Positions 25,639-34,293 of a stretch of DNA of 60,423 nt are shown here, piece by piece. How positions within the stretch are numbered: position 1 is the first letter of the stretch; every line of letters begins with the position of its first letter. Origin of the DNA: JAQVEB01 sp028698105 (GTDB lineage Bacteria > Bacteroidota > Bacteroidia > Bacteroidales > Dysgonomonadaceae); NCBI GenBank assembly GCA_964293155.1, contig CAXYYA010000021.1, forward strand, positions 1 through 60,423, given 5' to 3'. Position numbers and translations under genes: made by a program. The notes beneath the pieces were generated by a model. That model was not told where the DNA came from and made no database searches. It saw only the letters and a list, made by a program, of their open reading frames with translations.

Positions 25639-25722
25639 TGCGCAGGATGAGACTCGAACTCACACGCCGGAACCGGCACTACCCCCTCAAAGTAGCGTGT
25701 ATACCAATTTCACCACCTGCGC
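25639..25722 (-). tRNA. tRNA-Leu (anticodon GAG)
   Basis: 84 nt with a long variable arm. Acceptor arms GCGCAGG and CCTGCGC pair fully; the discriminator base is A. The anticodon stem CTACT/GGTAG encloses TTGAGGG, so positions 34-36 read GAG (decodes CUC and CUU). The T arm contains the canonical GTTCGAGTC. The CCA end is not encoded. It lies 11 bp after another tRNA-Leu. Confidence 0.93.
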
Positions 25723-25733
25723 TTTTCGTGGTG

Positions 25734-25817
25734 TGCCCAGAACAGGACTCGAACCTGCACATCGTTACCGACACTAGTCCCTGAAACTAGCGCGTCTACC
25801 AATTTCGCCATCTGGGC
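25734..25817 (-). tRNA. tRNA-Leu (anticodon CAG)
   Basis: 84 nt. Acceptor arms GCCCAGA and TCTGGGC pair, discriminator A. The anticodon stem CTAGT/ACTAG encloses TTCAGGG, giving anticodon CAG (decodes CUG). The long variable arm and GTTCGAGTC T arm are present. It is the first of two tandem tRNA-Leu genes transcribed together. Confidence 0.93.
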
Positions 25818-25892
25818 GCTTCATTAACTCTTTATTTGCCGGCCGTTGTCCGGTTTGGTGCAAAAATAAACCGCATGTTTTATTTGCGGATG

Positions 25893-25922
25893 CAAAGATA
25901 CATGTTTTTTGAAGTGTTACAA
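25893..25922 (-). promoter_or_regulatory. promoter of the tRNA-Leu pair
   Basis: On the minus strand TATCTTTG (25900-25893) is a perfect -7 box and TTG (25922-25920) lies 19 bp upstream. Transcription would start near 25885, about 70 nt before the first mature tRNA. Confidence 0.7.
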
Positions 25923-26007
25923 ACGTTTTTTGTAATTTTTTTCATTTGGAGGGTGCAGCTACAAATACGATACAAAAAAACCGGACACATTTCACCCAAT
26001 TTCCATT

Positions 26008-26037
26008 TTGTACATCAATTTATTTAAACTAATTTTG
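26008..26037 (+). promoter_or_regulatory. promoter of the PurF-like gene
   Basis: TAATTTTG at 26030-26037 is the -7 box and TTG at 26008-26010 lies 19 bp upstream. Transcription would start near 26044, 20 nt before the ATG at 26065. This also shows that the longer reading frame starting at 26008 cannot be the real start. Confidence 0.72.
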
Positions 26038-26064
26038 GGCTTTTATTTGGTAAAAACAGGTAGT

Positions 26065-27486
26065 ATGAGCGGTTTTTTTGGCAGCATTTCAACATCGGAT
26101 TGTGTGAACGATGTATTCTATGGCACTGATTATCACTCCCATCTGGGGACAAAAAGAGCCGGAATGGCGTTCCTTTCCAAAGGGAAAGGGTTTCAACGCG
26201 CCATCCACAGTCTGGAAGACGGTTATTTCAGAAACAAATTCGAAAACGATATAAAAGGATTTTCGGGCAATAGTGGGATTGGCGTGATCAGCGATACCGA
26301 TCCGCAACCCATCGTGGTAAACTCGCATTTCGGCCGGTTTGCGGTGGCAACCGTAGGGAAGATCGTCAATATTGATGAACTGGAAGCCGATTTTCTGAAA
26401 CGCCACCACACGTTTTCCGAGACCAGTCTCGGCACTGTGAATCCCACCGAACTCATTACCATGCTTATCGCCGAAGGCGATGATTTTGTTTCGGGAATAG
26501 AAAATGTGTACAGCCGGGTGAAAGGGTCTTGCTCAATGCTGATACTCACCGAAGACGGAAACCTCATTGCCGCGCGCGATAAACTGGGACGCACGCCCAT
26601 TGTTATCGGGAAAAAAGAAAACGCGTACGCGGCGGCGTTCGAGACGTGTTCTTTCGGAAATCTGGGCTACGAAATTGACAAATATCTTGGCCCAGGCGAG
26701 ATTGTGCGTTTAACGGCCAACGGGTATGAGCAACTGCGCGAACCCAATGAAAAAATGCAAATATGCGCTTTTCTTTGGGTTTATTACGGCTATCCGCCGT
26801 CGCTCTACGAGGGCATCAATGTGGATGAATGCCGTTACCGGTGCGGCGCAGCGTTGGCCAAATACGACAAAGACATACAAGCCGATTTCGTTGCCGGCAT
26901 CCCCGATTCCGGCCTGGGACATGCCATCGGTTACGCGAATGCCACACGCATCCCGTTAAAACGGCCTTATGCGAAATATACGCCCACCTGGCCGCGCAGT
27001 TTTATGCCGCAAAGCCAAAACATGCGCGATTTGGTGGCAAAAATGAAACTTATCCCCAACAAGGCTATTTTAAGGGATCAAACCGGTATATTTCTGGATG
27101 ACTCCATCGTGAGGGGAACACAATTGAAAGATAATGTGCGCGATCTGCACGAGGCGGGAATTAAAAAAATTGTCATGCGAATCGCTTGTCCGCCATTGAC
27201 TTATCCGTGTGAATTTCTAAATTTCAGCCGCTCCCGCTCAAGTCTGGAACTGGCCACGCACAAAGCCGTTAAAGAACTGGAAAATGCAGATATTGAGACC
27301 GTGAATATGGAAGAATACGCCGATCCGAACAGCGAAAAATATAAGGCAATGGTCGAAAAGATCAGGAAGAACCTTAATCTTTCCTCACTTACCTTCCAAA
27401 AGTTGGACGATTTGGTCGAGGCGATCGGGTTGCCGAAAGAGAAACTTTGCACGCACTGCTTCGACGGATCAAGCTATTTCGAATAA
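26065..27486 (+). CDS. PurF-like protein (amidophosphoribosyltransferase family) without the catalytic cysteine
   Basis: 473 residues from the ATG at 26065. The layout is that of amidophosphoribosyltransferase: an N-terminal Ntn glutaminase fold (HLGTKRAGMAF, SHFGRFAVATVGKIVN, RDKLGRTPIVIG) and a C-terminal phosphoribosyltransferase (VAGIPDSGLGHAIGYA and the PRPP loop IFLDDSIVRGTQ), ending in LCTHCFDG. The chain begins MSGFFGS where active PurF has the exposed nucleophile Cys in MCGIFG, so Ser replaces Cys. Glutaminase activity is therefore doubtful; it may use ammonia, a partner amidotransferase or a different reaction. It is not next to other purine genes. It is convergent with the Gfo/Idh gene 9 bp away. 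Confidence 0.8.
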   Translation: MSGFFGSISTSDCVNDVFYGTDYHSHLGTKRAGMAFLSKGKGFQRAIHSLEDGYFRNKFENDIKGFSGNSGIGVISDTDPQPIVVNSHFGRFAVATVGKIVNIDELEADFLKRHHTFSETSLGTVNPTELITMLIAEGDDFVSGIENVYSRVKGSCSMLILTEDGNLIAARDKLGRTPIVIGKKENAYAAAFETCSFGNLGYEIDKYLGPGEIVRLTANGYEQLREPNEKMQICAFLWVYYGYPPSLYEGINVDECRYRCGAALAKYDKDIQADFVAGIPDSGLGHAIGYANATRIPLKRPYAKYTPTWPRSFMPQSQNMRDLVAKMKLIPNKAILRDQTGIFLDDSIVRGTQLKDNVRDLHEAGIKKIVMRIACPPLTYPCEFLNFSRSRSSLELATHKAVKELENADIETVNMEEYADPNSEKYKAMVEKIRKNLNLSSLTFQKLDDLVEAIGLPKEKLCTHCFDGSSYFE

Positions 27487-27495
27487 AAACGGTTC

Positions 27496-28764
27496 TTAAC
27501 CGGTAAATTGCTTTAAATCCAGCATCGGATCAATCTTTTGAGGTGTGTAAACAAGTTCGTCCCAGGTGATCTTTTCTTGTCTGGAAGCGGCCTCTCTCCC
27601 CAAAATAGCGGTTAATGTTGAGTTACAACCCGATTCCATCTGATTTAGATACTTTCCACTTGTGATGCTGTCTATAAAAGCTTTGCCTTTGTTTTTATCG
27701 GCATCGTCCAACGACGAGGAAGTGGCTCCTCTGGCTATAGATTCCGGCGTTAATTCTCCTGCCGAGCGCAGCACACCCGAATCCCATTGGTTCTCGCCCG
27801 AAATAAATACGCCGCCGCTGTAGTGCGCTTCGGCTATACCCTTGGTTCCGATAAATCGTGCGCATACGTCGCCGAAAATCTTTCCTACTTTGCTGGAATG
27901 CACTGAAACATTCACATCGTCGGGATATTTATAAATAACCTGATAATTTGTCCAGGCATTACCGAAACCGGGATTGCCTTTGCGGCCCCCATCGCCGATG
28001 GCATGCAGAGGCGTTGCATCGAGAACCCAGTTACATACGTCTATCATGTGAATGGCCTGGTCAAGATAACAACCACCCGAGATTTCATGAAAATGATAAT
28101 GGTTTCGGATACGCATCTCATCGTACGACATGCCGTCGTGCGGAATAATAGCCGGTCCCGATGAAATATAAAACAATTGAACCGTAATAACGTCACCGAT
28201 ATCTCCGCGTTTTATTCTTTTTGCCATCTCAACATAAGGTGTCGCGAAGCGGATCTGAAAGCCGTCAAACGCCGAAAAGGCTCCGTTAATGTTATTCGCC
28301 GCCTTTATGATTTGTTTACATCCGTCGGCATCAACGGCCAGTGGTTTTTCGCAATACACATGTTTACCTGCTGCAACCGTATCTTCCAGTATTTGTGGAT
28401 GCGAATAGGCCGGAGAAGCAATAACAACTGCATCTATATCCTTGTTTTCCAAAAGTTTCCGATATGCATCATATCCAACGTACGTTTTGTTTTTCGCAAG
28501 TGCGCCCAAACCTTTTTTCCGGTTCAGGTCATTCGCCAGATCCGTCCACTTAAGTACCTTGTCTTCAAATAAATCGGCTAAAGCGCCAATGTGAATATTT
28601 GCATTTGCCGACATGCTCCCTAATATTCCCGTCGCTCGCGAACCACATCCCACCAGGCCGACTCTAACGGCCGAATTGTTAGCTGAAGCGAAAACAATCT
28701 CAGGTTTTAATACGGTCAGCGTGGAAAATGCCGAAACATTTCTGATAAAATTTCGTCTGTTCAT
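27496..28764 (-). CDS. Gfo/Idh/MocA family oxidoreductase
   Basis: 422 residues. The N-terminus MNRRNFIRNVSAFSTLTVL looks like a Tat-style export signal, so the enzyme may act in the periplasm. The Rossmann domain has VRVGLVGCGSRATG and IDAVVIASPAYSHPQIL, and the family Lys is in HVYCEKPLAV. The C-terminal alpha/beta part includes HYHFHEISGGCYLDQAIHMID. These enzymes use NAD(P) on sugars or sugar derivatives; exported Bacteroidota members include GH109-type glycosidases that use NAD in hydrolysis. I cannot assign a substrate. It follows the PHP gene by 28 bp in the same direction, so the two may form an operon. Confidence 0.8.
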   Translation of the reverse strand: MNRRNFIRNVSAFSTLTVLKPEIVFASANNSAVRVGLVGCGSRATGILGSMSANANIHIGALADLFEDKVLKWTDLANDLNRKKGLGALAKNKTYVGYDAYRKLLENKDIDAVVIASPAYSHPQILEDTVAAGKHVYCEKPLAVDADGCKQIIKAANNINGAFSAFDGFQIRFATPYVEMAKRIKRGDIGDVITVQLFYISSGPAIIPHDGMSYDEMRIRNHYHFHEISGGCYLDQAIHMIDVCNWVLDATPLHAIGDGGRKGNPGFGNAWTNYQVIYKYPDDVNVSVHSSKVGKIFGDVCARFIGTKGIAEAHYSGGVFISGENQWDSGVLRSAGELTPESIARGATSSSLDDADKNKGKAFIDSITSGKYLNQMESGCNSTLTAILGREAASRQEKITWDELVYTPQKIDPMLDLKQFTG

Positions 28765-28792
28765 AAGGTAATTATTTTTTACAAATTGTTTC

Positions 28793-29863
28793 TCAACTGT
28801 CTAAATCCGAAACCGAAACGGTCAGTTTTTGTCCTTTTCCGATGTGACAATTCTCCACGCTAAACGTTGTTCCCATATCGGGAATGGCCATCAGAACGGT
28901 TTTCCCGGCAGGGAAAATGTATAAACTTCCGTTGCCCGTTGCCTGAAAAGGAATATCGGAAATGTTGGTAACTTCCGCCAGTTTGTCGTTGATGACACGA
29001 ATTTTCAACGAAGCTTTGAGCAATCCTTTCAAATGTTCCGCTTTTCCGGCCAGTTCTCCGTTAAAAAATGCGATACTGCGTTTAGCGAACAACGCCTCTT
29101 TGATGCTTTCGGCATTGCGCTCTTTGGCTAAAACGAGTGTCATGGGGCGAAAACTGCCGTTTGAATTGTATGTGATGCTTACCAGATCGTGAATATCGGT
29201 ATTTCCCATAAAGGCCAGATTCATTTTTTTGCACCAATCCAGCGCCACCGGATAATATTCCACATGGTTGAAAACCTCCACGCCATGCAGCTTTCCCGCT
29301 TTGATCAATTCTTCGTGAACGGGATAAAGTGTTGATTTATCGTCGGGCCAGCCGGGATGGTTCCACATAATGAACGCGCCCTGCCGAACAGCTTCGTCAA
29401 TGGAAGCCAGCGGATCTTCCACATCCATGGGCAAAGCATCGTTGATGAAAAGCGCGTTCAAGTGCCCCAGCGGTTTGTTGCGCGTGATCTCCGTGCCTTT
29501 GATAACGATGAAACCGATTGCATCTGCGGCCTTTTTCGCGATTTTGTACGATTCGTTTAAATCTCCCTTCAGGATTTCCTTGTTTGGCCGGTACTCGATA
29601 TGATCGGTGATGGCGATCGCGTCCAAACCTTCTTTCCAAGCTTCTGCAACGCGGATGTCGGGCCACACTTTTCCATCGGAAAAAACGGTGTGCATGTGAA
29701 AATCGCATTTCAGGGTTTTATACCCGTCGAAATCGGGAATACGAATTTCGTTTCTTACCTGCGAACGCTGCATTTCCGTAATCTCGTACACATCGTTGTT
29801 TCTGAGCTGCGCATGCAACGAAAGTCCGCAAAACAGCAAAATTAAGAGAAAGAGTTTTTTCAT
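28793..29863 (-). CDS. secreted PHP-domain phosphoesterase (Sb-PDE-like)
   Basis: 356 residues with a signal peptide (1-18, LFCGLSLHAQ). The PHP metal-binding motifs are visible in order: DFHMHTVFSDG, AITDHIEY, KGTEITR, WNHPGWPD and GNTDIHD. The order and C-terminal beta domain match proteins annotated as Sb-PDE family phosphodiesterases in Bacteroidota, which hydrolyse phosphodiesters such as bis(p-nitrophenyl) phosphate; the natural substrate is not known. It lies behind the terminator of the xylan operon, so it is a separate unit, followed by the Gfo/Idh gene. Confidence 0.78.
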   Translation of the reverse strand: MKKLFLLILLFCGLSLHAQLRNNDVYEITEMQRSQVRNEIRIPDFDGYKTLKCDFHMHTVFSDGKVWPDIRVAEAWKEGLDAIAITDHIEYRPNKEILKGDLNESYKIAKKAADAIGFIVIKGTEITRNKPLGHLNALFINDALPMDVEDPLASIDEAVRQGAFIMWNHPGWPDDKSTLYPVHEELIKAGKLHGVEVFNHVEYYPVALDWCKKMNLAFMGNTDIHDLVSITYNSNGSFRPMTLVLAKERNAESIKEALFAKRSIAFFNGELAGKAEHLKGLLKASLKIRVINDKLAEVTNISDIPFQATGNGSLYIFPAGKTVLMAIPDMGTTFSVENCHIGKGQKLTVSVSDLDS

Positions 29864-29956
29864 GTCGGATGAATTTTTGTGTTGTTGATATGATGTTTGA
29901 CTTTTAGGCTGATAAAGTTACGAATTATTTCCAAACGTCACAATTCAAACGAAAAA

Positions 29957-29990
29957 ACAAGCGGCTGAGTCCGTGAAACAGCCGCTTTTT
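29957..29990. terminator. terminator of the xylan operon
   Basis: AAGCGGCTG (29959-29967) and CAGCCGCTT (29979-29987) form a perfect 9-bp stem with an 11-nt loop. T runs follow on both strands, so it works for the minus-strand operon ending with xylE and could also block readthrough from the other side. Confidence 0.85.
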
Positions 29991-30032
29991 CTTTCGGTCA
30001 GTGGTCTTACCGAAATCGTATGTAACAACGAA

Positions 30033-31424
30033 TCATCCTTTATGCCATAAGCTTTCCATCTCCTCCAGCGATTTTCCCTTGGTTTCGGGAACCATCTTCC
30101 AGACAAACAATGCCGAAAGCACGGCCATCAACCCGTAGAAACCATACGTCATTCCGCCGCTGAATTCCATCATTGCCGGATAGGTAGAGGATATCAGGTA
30201 ATTGGCCGTCCATTGCGCCGCTACGGCAATAGCAACGGCTTGTCCGCGAATTTTATTCGGGAAAATTTCGGAGATCAACACCCAGCAAATCGGGCCCCAC
30301 GACATCATAAATGAGGCCGTGTAAATAATGATAAACACCAGTGTGCTAATGCCGATGATGTTGTTGAACGACAGCGCCGAAATGGCGAACATGCCGATGG
30401 CCATACCAATGGAACCCGTTATCAGAAGCGGCTTTCTGCCCCATTTATCAACCGTGAGTATCGCAACAACGGTAAAAATCACGTTCACGAAACCCATGAT
30501 GATGGTTTGAAGCATGGAAGCATCTTTGGCTGCGCCCATACTCTCGAAAATACGCGGAGCATAGTATAACGCCACATTTATTCCCACAAACTGCTGAAAA
30601 ACAGACAATAAAATACCGATGATAATTACTTTTTTTCCGTAGGAAAATATTTTTGCCTGTACTTTCTGCCCGACCGTCTGTTTGATTTCGTTCAAGATTT
30701 GAAGCGCCTTGTCTTTCGTTCCATTCACTTTCGTGAGAACCGATAAGGCTTTTTCGTCGCGGTGCGTCAACGCCAGATAACGCGGCGTTTCTGGTACGAA
30801 CAAAAGCAAAAAACCGAATAATGCCGCAGGTATGGCTTCCGAAGCGAACATATACCGCCATCCAACGCTGTTGATCCACTCAAGCGATTGTCCCTTGGCT
30901 ATTCCCCAGTTCACGAAATAAACCACCAGCATACCGAAGATAATGGCGAACTGGTTGAATGAAACCAATCTGCCGCGAATGGAAGCAGGAGCTATTTCGC
31001 TGATATACATGGGTGAAACCGCCGAAGCAAGTCCCACGCCAATTCCGCCAATGACGCGATAAAAGTTGAACATCAGCAACAAACCGATGGAGGGCTGCCC
31101 CTTAGCGAAGAACAACGTTTCGGGAAACCCCGATCCCAACGCCGATACGAAGAAAAGCAACGCCGCGAGTAACAGCGTGTTTCGTCTTCCCAAGCGGTTG
31201 GAGAAAAATCCCGATATTGCCCCGCCAATGATGCAACCGATCAAGGCGCTGGAAACCGTTGCGCCATGGATCAATGTACTTAGTCCCTGCGACGTGATTA
31301 AGAAAGCCTGAATGGATTTTTCCGCTCCTGAGATCACTGCCGTATCGTAACCAAACAGCAGTCCACCCAACGTAGCAACAAGCGTTATCAGAAAAATGTA
31401 ACGCGAATTATAATCTTTCGACAT
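30033..31424 (-). CDS. xylE: sugar porter family MFS transporter, D-xylose:H+ symporter type
   Basis: 463 residues with twelve predicted membrane helices. The sugar-porter signatures are present: GYDTAVISGA in helix 1, GRRNTLLLAA after helix 2, a cytoplasmic PETPRYLAL after helix 6, QQFVGINVALYYAP in helix 7, DKWGRKPLL, and PETKGKSLEEME at the C-terminus. It is closest in pattern to XylE and neighbours xylA and xylB, so D-xylose is the likely substrate, imported across the inner membrane with protons. Last gene of the 13-gene operon, 12 bp after xylA and just before the terminator. Confidence 0.88.
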   Translation of the reverse strand: MSKDYNSRYIFLITLVATLGGLLFGYDTAVISGAEKSIQAFLITSQGLSTLIHGATVSSALIGCIIGGAISGFFSNRLGRRNTLLLAALLFFVSALGSGFPETLFFAKGQPSIGLLLMFNFYRVIGGIGVGLASAVSPMYISEIAPASIRGRLVSFNQFAIIFGMLVVYFVNWGIAKGQSLEWINSVGWRYMFASEAIPAALFGFLLLFVPETPRYLALTHRDEKALSVLTKVNGTKDKALQILNEIKQTVGQKVQAKIFSYGKKVIIIGILLSVFQQFVGINVALYYAPRIFESMGAAKDASMLQTIIMGFVNVIFTVVAILTVDKWGRKPLLITGSIGMAIGMFAISALSFNNIIGISTLVFIIIYTASFMMSWGPICWVLISEIFPNKIRGQAVAIAVAAQWTANYLISSTYPAMMEFSGGMTYGFYGLMAVLSALFVWKMVPETKGKSLEEMESLWHKG

Positions 31425-31436
31425 ATTTTAATACAC

Positions 31437-32759
31437 TTAAATATACATATTTACAATAGCTTCGTAAAGTTCTTGTTTACCGCTGATCTGTGCGGGTTCT
31501 TTTCCTTGGGCGAGTGCGTATTCGCGTAAATCTTCCAACGAAAGTTTGCCGTCTTCAAATTCTTTTCCTTTTCCGCTGTCAAACGAGGCGTAACGATCGT
31601 TGAGCATTTGCTGATAAGGCGATTTTTCGAGAATGGCTGCCGCCGATTCCAATGCGCGTGCAAACGCATCCATGCCGGCGATGTGGGCAATGAAAATATC
31701 ATCCAGATCGGTTGAATTACGGCGCGTTTTCGCGTCAAAGTTCGTACCCCCACCCTGCAAGCCTCCGCTTTTCAGAATTACGAGCATGGCTTGCGTTAAT
31801 TCATACAGGTCTATGGGGAATTGGTCGGTATCCCATCCGTTCTGATAATCGCCGCGGTTGGCGTCAATGGAACCCAGCATTCCGGCATCTGCAGCGCATT
31901 GGAGGTCATGTTCGAACGTGTGCCCGGCCAGAGTGGCGTGGTTTACTTCCACGTTGAGTTTGAAGTCTTTGTCGAGGCCGTGCGCACGAAGAAATCCGAT
32001 GACCGTTTCCGCATCCACATCATACTGGTGTTTGGTTGGTTCCATCGGTTTGGGTTCAATGAAAAACGTGCCTTTAAATCCTTTGGAGCGCGCATAATCG
32101 CGGGCCTTGCCCAACATCATGGCCAGGTGTTCCTTTTCGCGTTTCATGTCGGTATTCAGCAGGCTCATATAGCCTTCGCGGCCACCCCAAAAAACGTAGT
32201 TTTCACCACCCAGGGCAATGGTTGCATCCAGCGCATTTTTGATTTGTGTTGCGGCGTATGCTACGCTGTCGAAATTGGGATTTGTGGCCGCTCCGTTCAT
32301 GTAGCGCGTGTGACTGAACACGTTAGCCGTTCCCCACAGTAATTTTATGCCGGTTTGCGCCATTTTCTCTTTTGCGTATGCAACAATTGCTTTCAGGTTC
32401 GATTCGTACTCCTTGATGCTGTTTCCTTCTTCAATTAAATCTATATCGTGGAAACAGAAATATTCAATACCGATTTTTTGCATAAACTCAAATCCGGCAT
32501 CCATTTTGCTTTTTGCTCTTTCCAACGCATCGGAGCCTTTTTTCCATTCAAACGATTTAGTGTCTCCTCCAAACGGATCGTTTCCTTCGGCACAAAGCGT
32601 ATGCCAGTATGCCATGGAAAACTTGAACCAGTCCTTCATTTTTCGCCCGTAAACTTCTTTTTCAGCATCGTAATACCTGAAAGCCAACGGATTTTTGCTC
32701 TCTTTTCCTTCAAATTTGATTTTCCCTATTCCCGGGAAGAATTCTTTTTTCGTTTCCAT
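31437..32759 (-). CDS. xylA: xylose isomerase
   Basis: 440 residues, the class II length. Converts D-xylose to D-xylulose in the cytoplasm. The active-site His and Asp are in YFCFHDIDLIEEG; further class motifs are LLWGTANVFSHTRYMNGA, YVFWGGREGY, FIEPKPMEPTKHQYD (metal-binding Glu), NVEVNHATLAGHTFEHD and SIDANRGDYQNGWDTD. All residues expected for the two-metal site are there. It sits between xylB (29 bp upstream) and xylE (12 bp downstream). Confidence 0.97.
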   Translation of the reverse strand: METKKEFFPGIGKIKFEGKESKNPLAFRYYDAEKEVYGRKMKDWFKFSMAYWHTLCAEGNDPFGGDTKSFEWKKGSDALERAKSKMDAGFEFMQKIGIEYFCFHDIDLIEEGNSIKEYESNLKAIVAYAKEKMAQTGIKLLWGTANVFSHTRYMNGAATNPNFDSVAYAATQIKNALDATIALGGENYVFWGGREGYMSLLNTDMKREKEHLAMMLGKARDYARSKGFKGTFFIEPKPMEPTKHQYDVDAETVIGFLRAHGLDKDFKLNVEVNHATLAGHTFEHDLQCAADAGMLGSIDANRGDYQNGWDTDQFPIDLYELTQAMLVILKSGGLQGGGTNFDAKTRRNSTDLDDIFIAHIAGMDAFARALESAAAILEKSPYQQMLNDRYASFDSGKGKEFEDGKLSLEDLREYALAQGKEPAQISGKQELYEAIVNMYI

Positions 32760-32788
32760 TTTTTTGAATGATTAATTTATTGATATTC

Positions 32789-34258
32789 TTATATATATGA
32801 TTTCCAGTTACGGTAAGCTTGTTGATATTCTTCGGCTCTTGCAAGGTCGGGCTCAATGGTCATGATCTTTTTCAACGATGCGAAAGCGTCTTCATTCGAA
32901 TTGTAAATACCAATCCCTATTCCGGCAGCTTTGGCGGCACCGGCGGCACCATCGGTATCGAACAACTCGATCGTAGCTCCGGTAACGCTTGCAAGCGTTT
33001 CCCTGAAAATGGGACTTAGGAACATATTTGCGTTCCCTGCGCGGATCACGCGAATATCCATGCCCATTTCTTCCATGATCTCCATGCCGTATTTAAACGA
33101 ATAAACGATGCCCTCCTGCGAGGCGCGGATGATGTCGGAAATGTTGTGGATGTTAAAATTGATGCCGTGAAACGAGCAACCGGGATTTTTGTTTTCCAAC
33201 ACGCGCTCAGCGCCGTTCCCAAAAGGCATAACCGATATTCCGTTTGCTCCGATAACGGACTTTGCTGCTATCTCGTTCATCTCGTTGTAGGAAATTGTGG
33301 GAGTGAAATTGCGTTTTACCCAGGCATTGAGAATTCCTGTTCCGTTGATGCACAACAATACGCCCAAACGGGGATTCTGAGGCGTGTAATTCACGTGAGC
33401 AAAAGTGTTTACGCGTGAAAGCGGATCGTAATTCACTTCGCCCAGTACGCCGTAAACCACACCCGAAGTTCCTGCCGTGGATGCTATTTCGCCGGGATTG
33501 AAAACATTGAGCGACACGGCATTATTGGGTTGATCACCGGCACGATAACCTATTTGGGTGCCGGGGTTCAACCCCAATTCCTTTGCCGCTTGCGGCGACA
33601 CTTCACCCTGAACGCCAAACGTGGGAATGATTTCGGGAATAACGGAATCATCGAAGCCGAAATAGTTCATCACTTCTTTCGAAATACGGTTTTCCCTGAA
33701 ATCCCAAAATATACCTTCCGATAGCCCTTCGATGGTCGTAGATATTTCGCCCGTGAGTTTCATCGCGATGTAATCGCCGGGAAGCATGATTTTGTAAATT
33801 TTTTCGTAGATTTTCGGCTCGTTTTCTTTTACCCAGGCCAATTTTGACGCCGTGAAATTTCCCGGGGAATTCAGCAAATGCTCCAGCGCTTTCTCCTGTC
33901 CAATGGCTTCAAAGGCTTTTTCGCCATAGGAAACAGCACGACTGTCACACCAGATAATTGAGGGCCGGAGCACGTTGAAATCTTTATCAACGGCCACCAA
34001 CCCGTGCATCTGCCACGAAATCCCGATGCCTTTTATTTCTTCTGCATTCACGCCGGACTGTTTTAAAACCGATGCGTTAGCAAGTTTAAGGTTCTCCCAC
34101 CACATTTCGGGGTCTTGTTCCGCCCATCCGGCCTGAGCAGCGTACATCGTCATTTCTGTTTTCGGGAAAAAGTCCGATGCCACTATTTTCCCGCTATCGG
34201 TATCCACCAAACAGGCTTTTACCGATGAACTTCCTACGTCATAACCTAGTAAATACAT
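32789..34258 (-). CDS. xylB: xylulokinase
   Basis: 489 residues, FGGY kinase family. The N-terminal phosphate motif is LGYDVGSSSVKACLVD; later segments include AAQAGWAEQDPEMWWENL, ISWQMHGLVAVD (catalytic and sugar-contact region), SIIWCDSRA, and TAGTSGVVYGV. The C-terminal nucleotide-binding region has VIRAGNANMFLSPIFRETLASVTG and DTDGAAGAAKAAGIGIG. It phosphorylates D-xylulose to D-xylulose 5-phosphate, which enters the pentose phosphate pathway. Placed between uxuA and xylA in the operon. Confidence 0.94.
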   Translation of the reverse strand: MYLLGYDVGSSSVKACLVDTDSGKIVASDFFPKTEMTMYAAQAGWAEQDPEMWWENLKLANASVLKQSGVNAEEIKGIGISWQMHGLVAVDKDFNVLRPSIIWCDSRAVSYGEKAFEAIGQEKALEHLLNSPGNFTASKLAWVKENEPKIYEKIYKIMLPGDYIAMKLTGEISTTIEGLSEGIFWDFRENRISKEVMNYFGFDDSVIPEIIPTFGVQGEVSPQAAKELGLNPGTQIGYRAGDQPNNAVSLNVFNPGEIASTAGTSGVVYGVLGEVNYDPLSRVNTFAHVNYTPQNPRLGVLLCINGTGILNAWVKRNFTPTISYNEMNEIAAKSVIGANGISVMPFGNGAERVLENKNPGCSFHGINFNIHNISDIIRASQEGIVYSFKYGMEIMEEMGMDIRVIRAGNANMFLSPIFRETLASVTGATIELFDTDGAAGAAKAAGIGIGIYNSNEDAFASLKKIMTIEPDLARAEEYQQAYRNWKSYI

Positions 34259-34293
34259 ATACTTTTGTTTTTAATATTCTAAAACCGATATCT

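Noticed and set aside
25536..25679. N-terminal extension of the NAD(P)HX repair gene
   Set aside because: The upstream codons pass through the tRNA-Leu gene, and the family start MKILTSEQIREID lies at 25535.
27496..29863. Gfo/Idh and PHP genes as part of the xylan operon
   Set aside because: They point the same way, but a strong hairpin terminator at 29957-29990 separates them from xylE and their functions do not fit the pathway.
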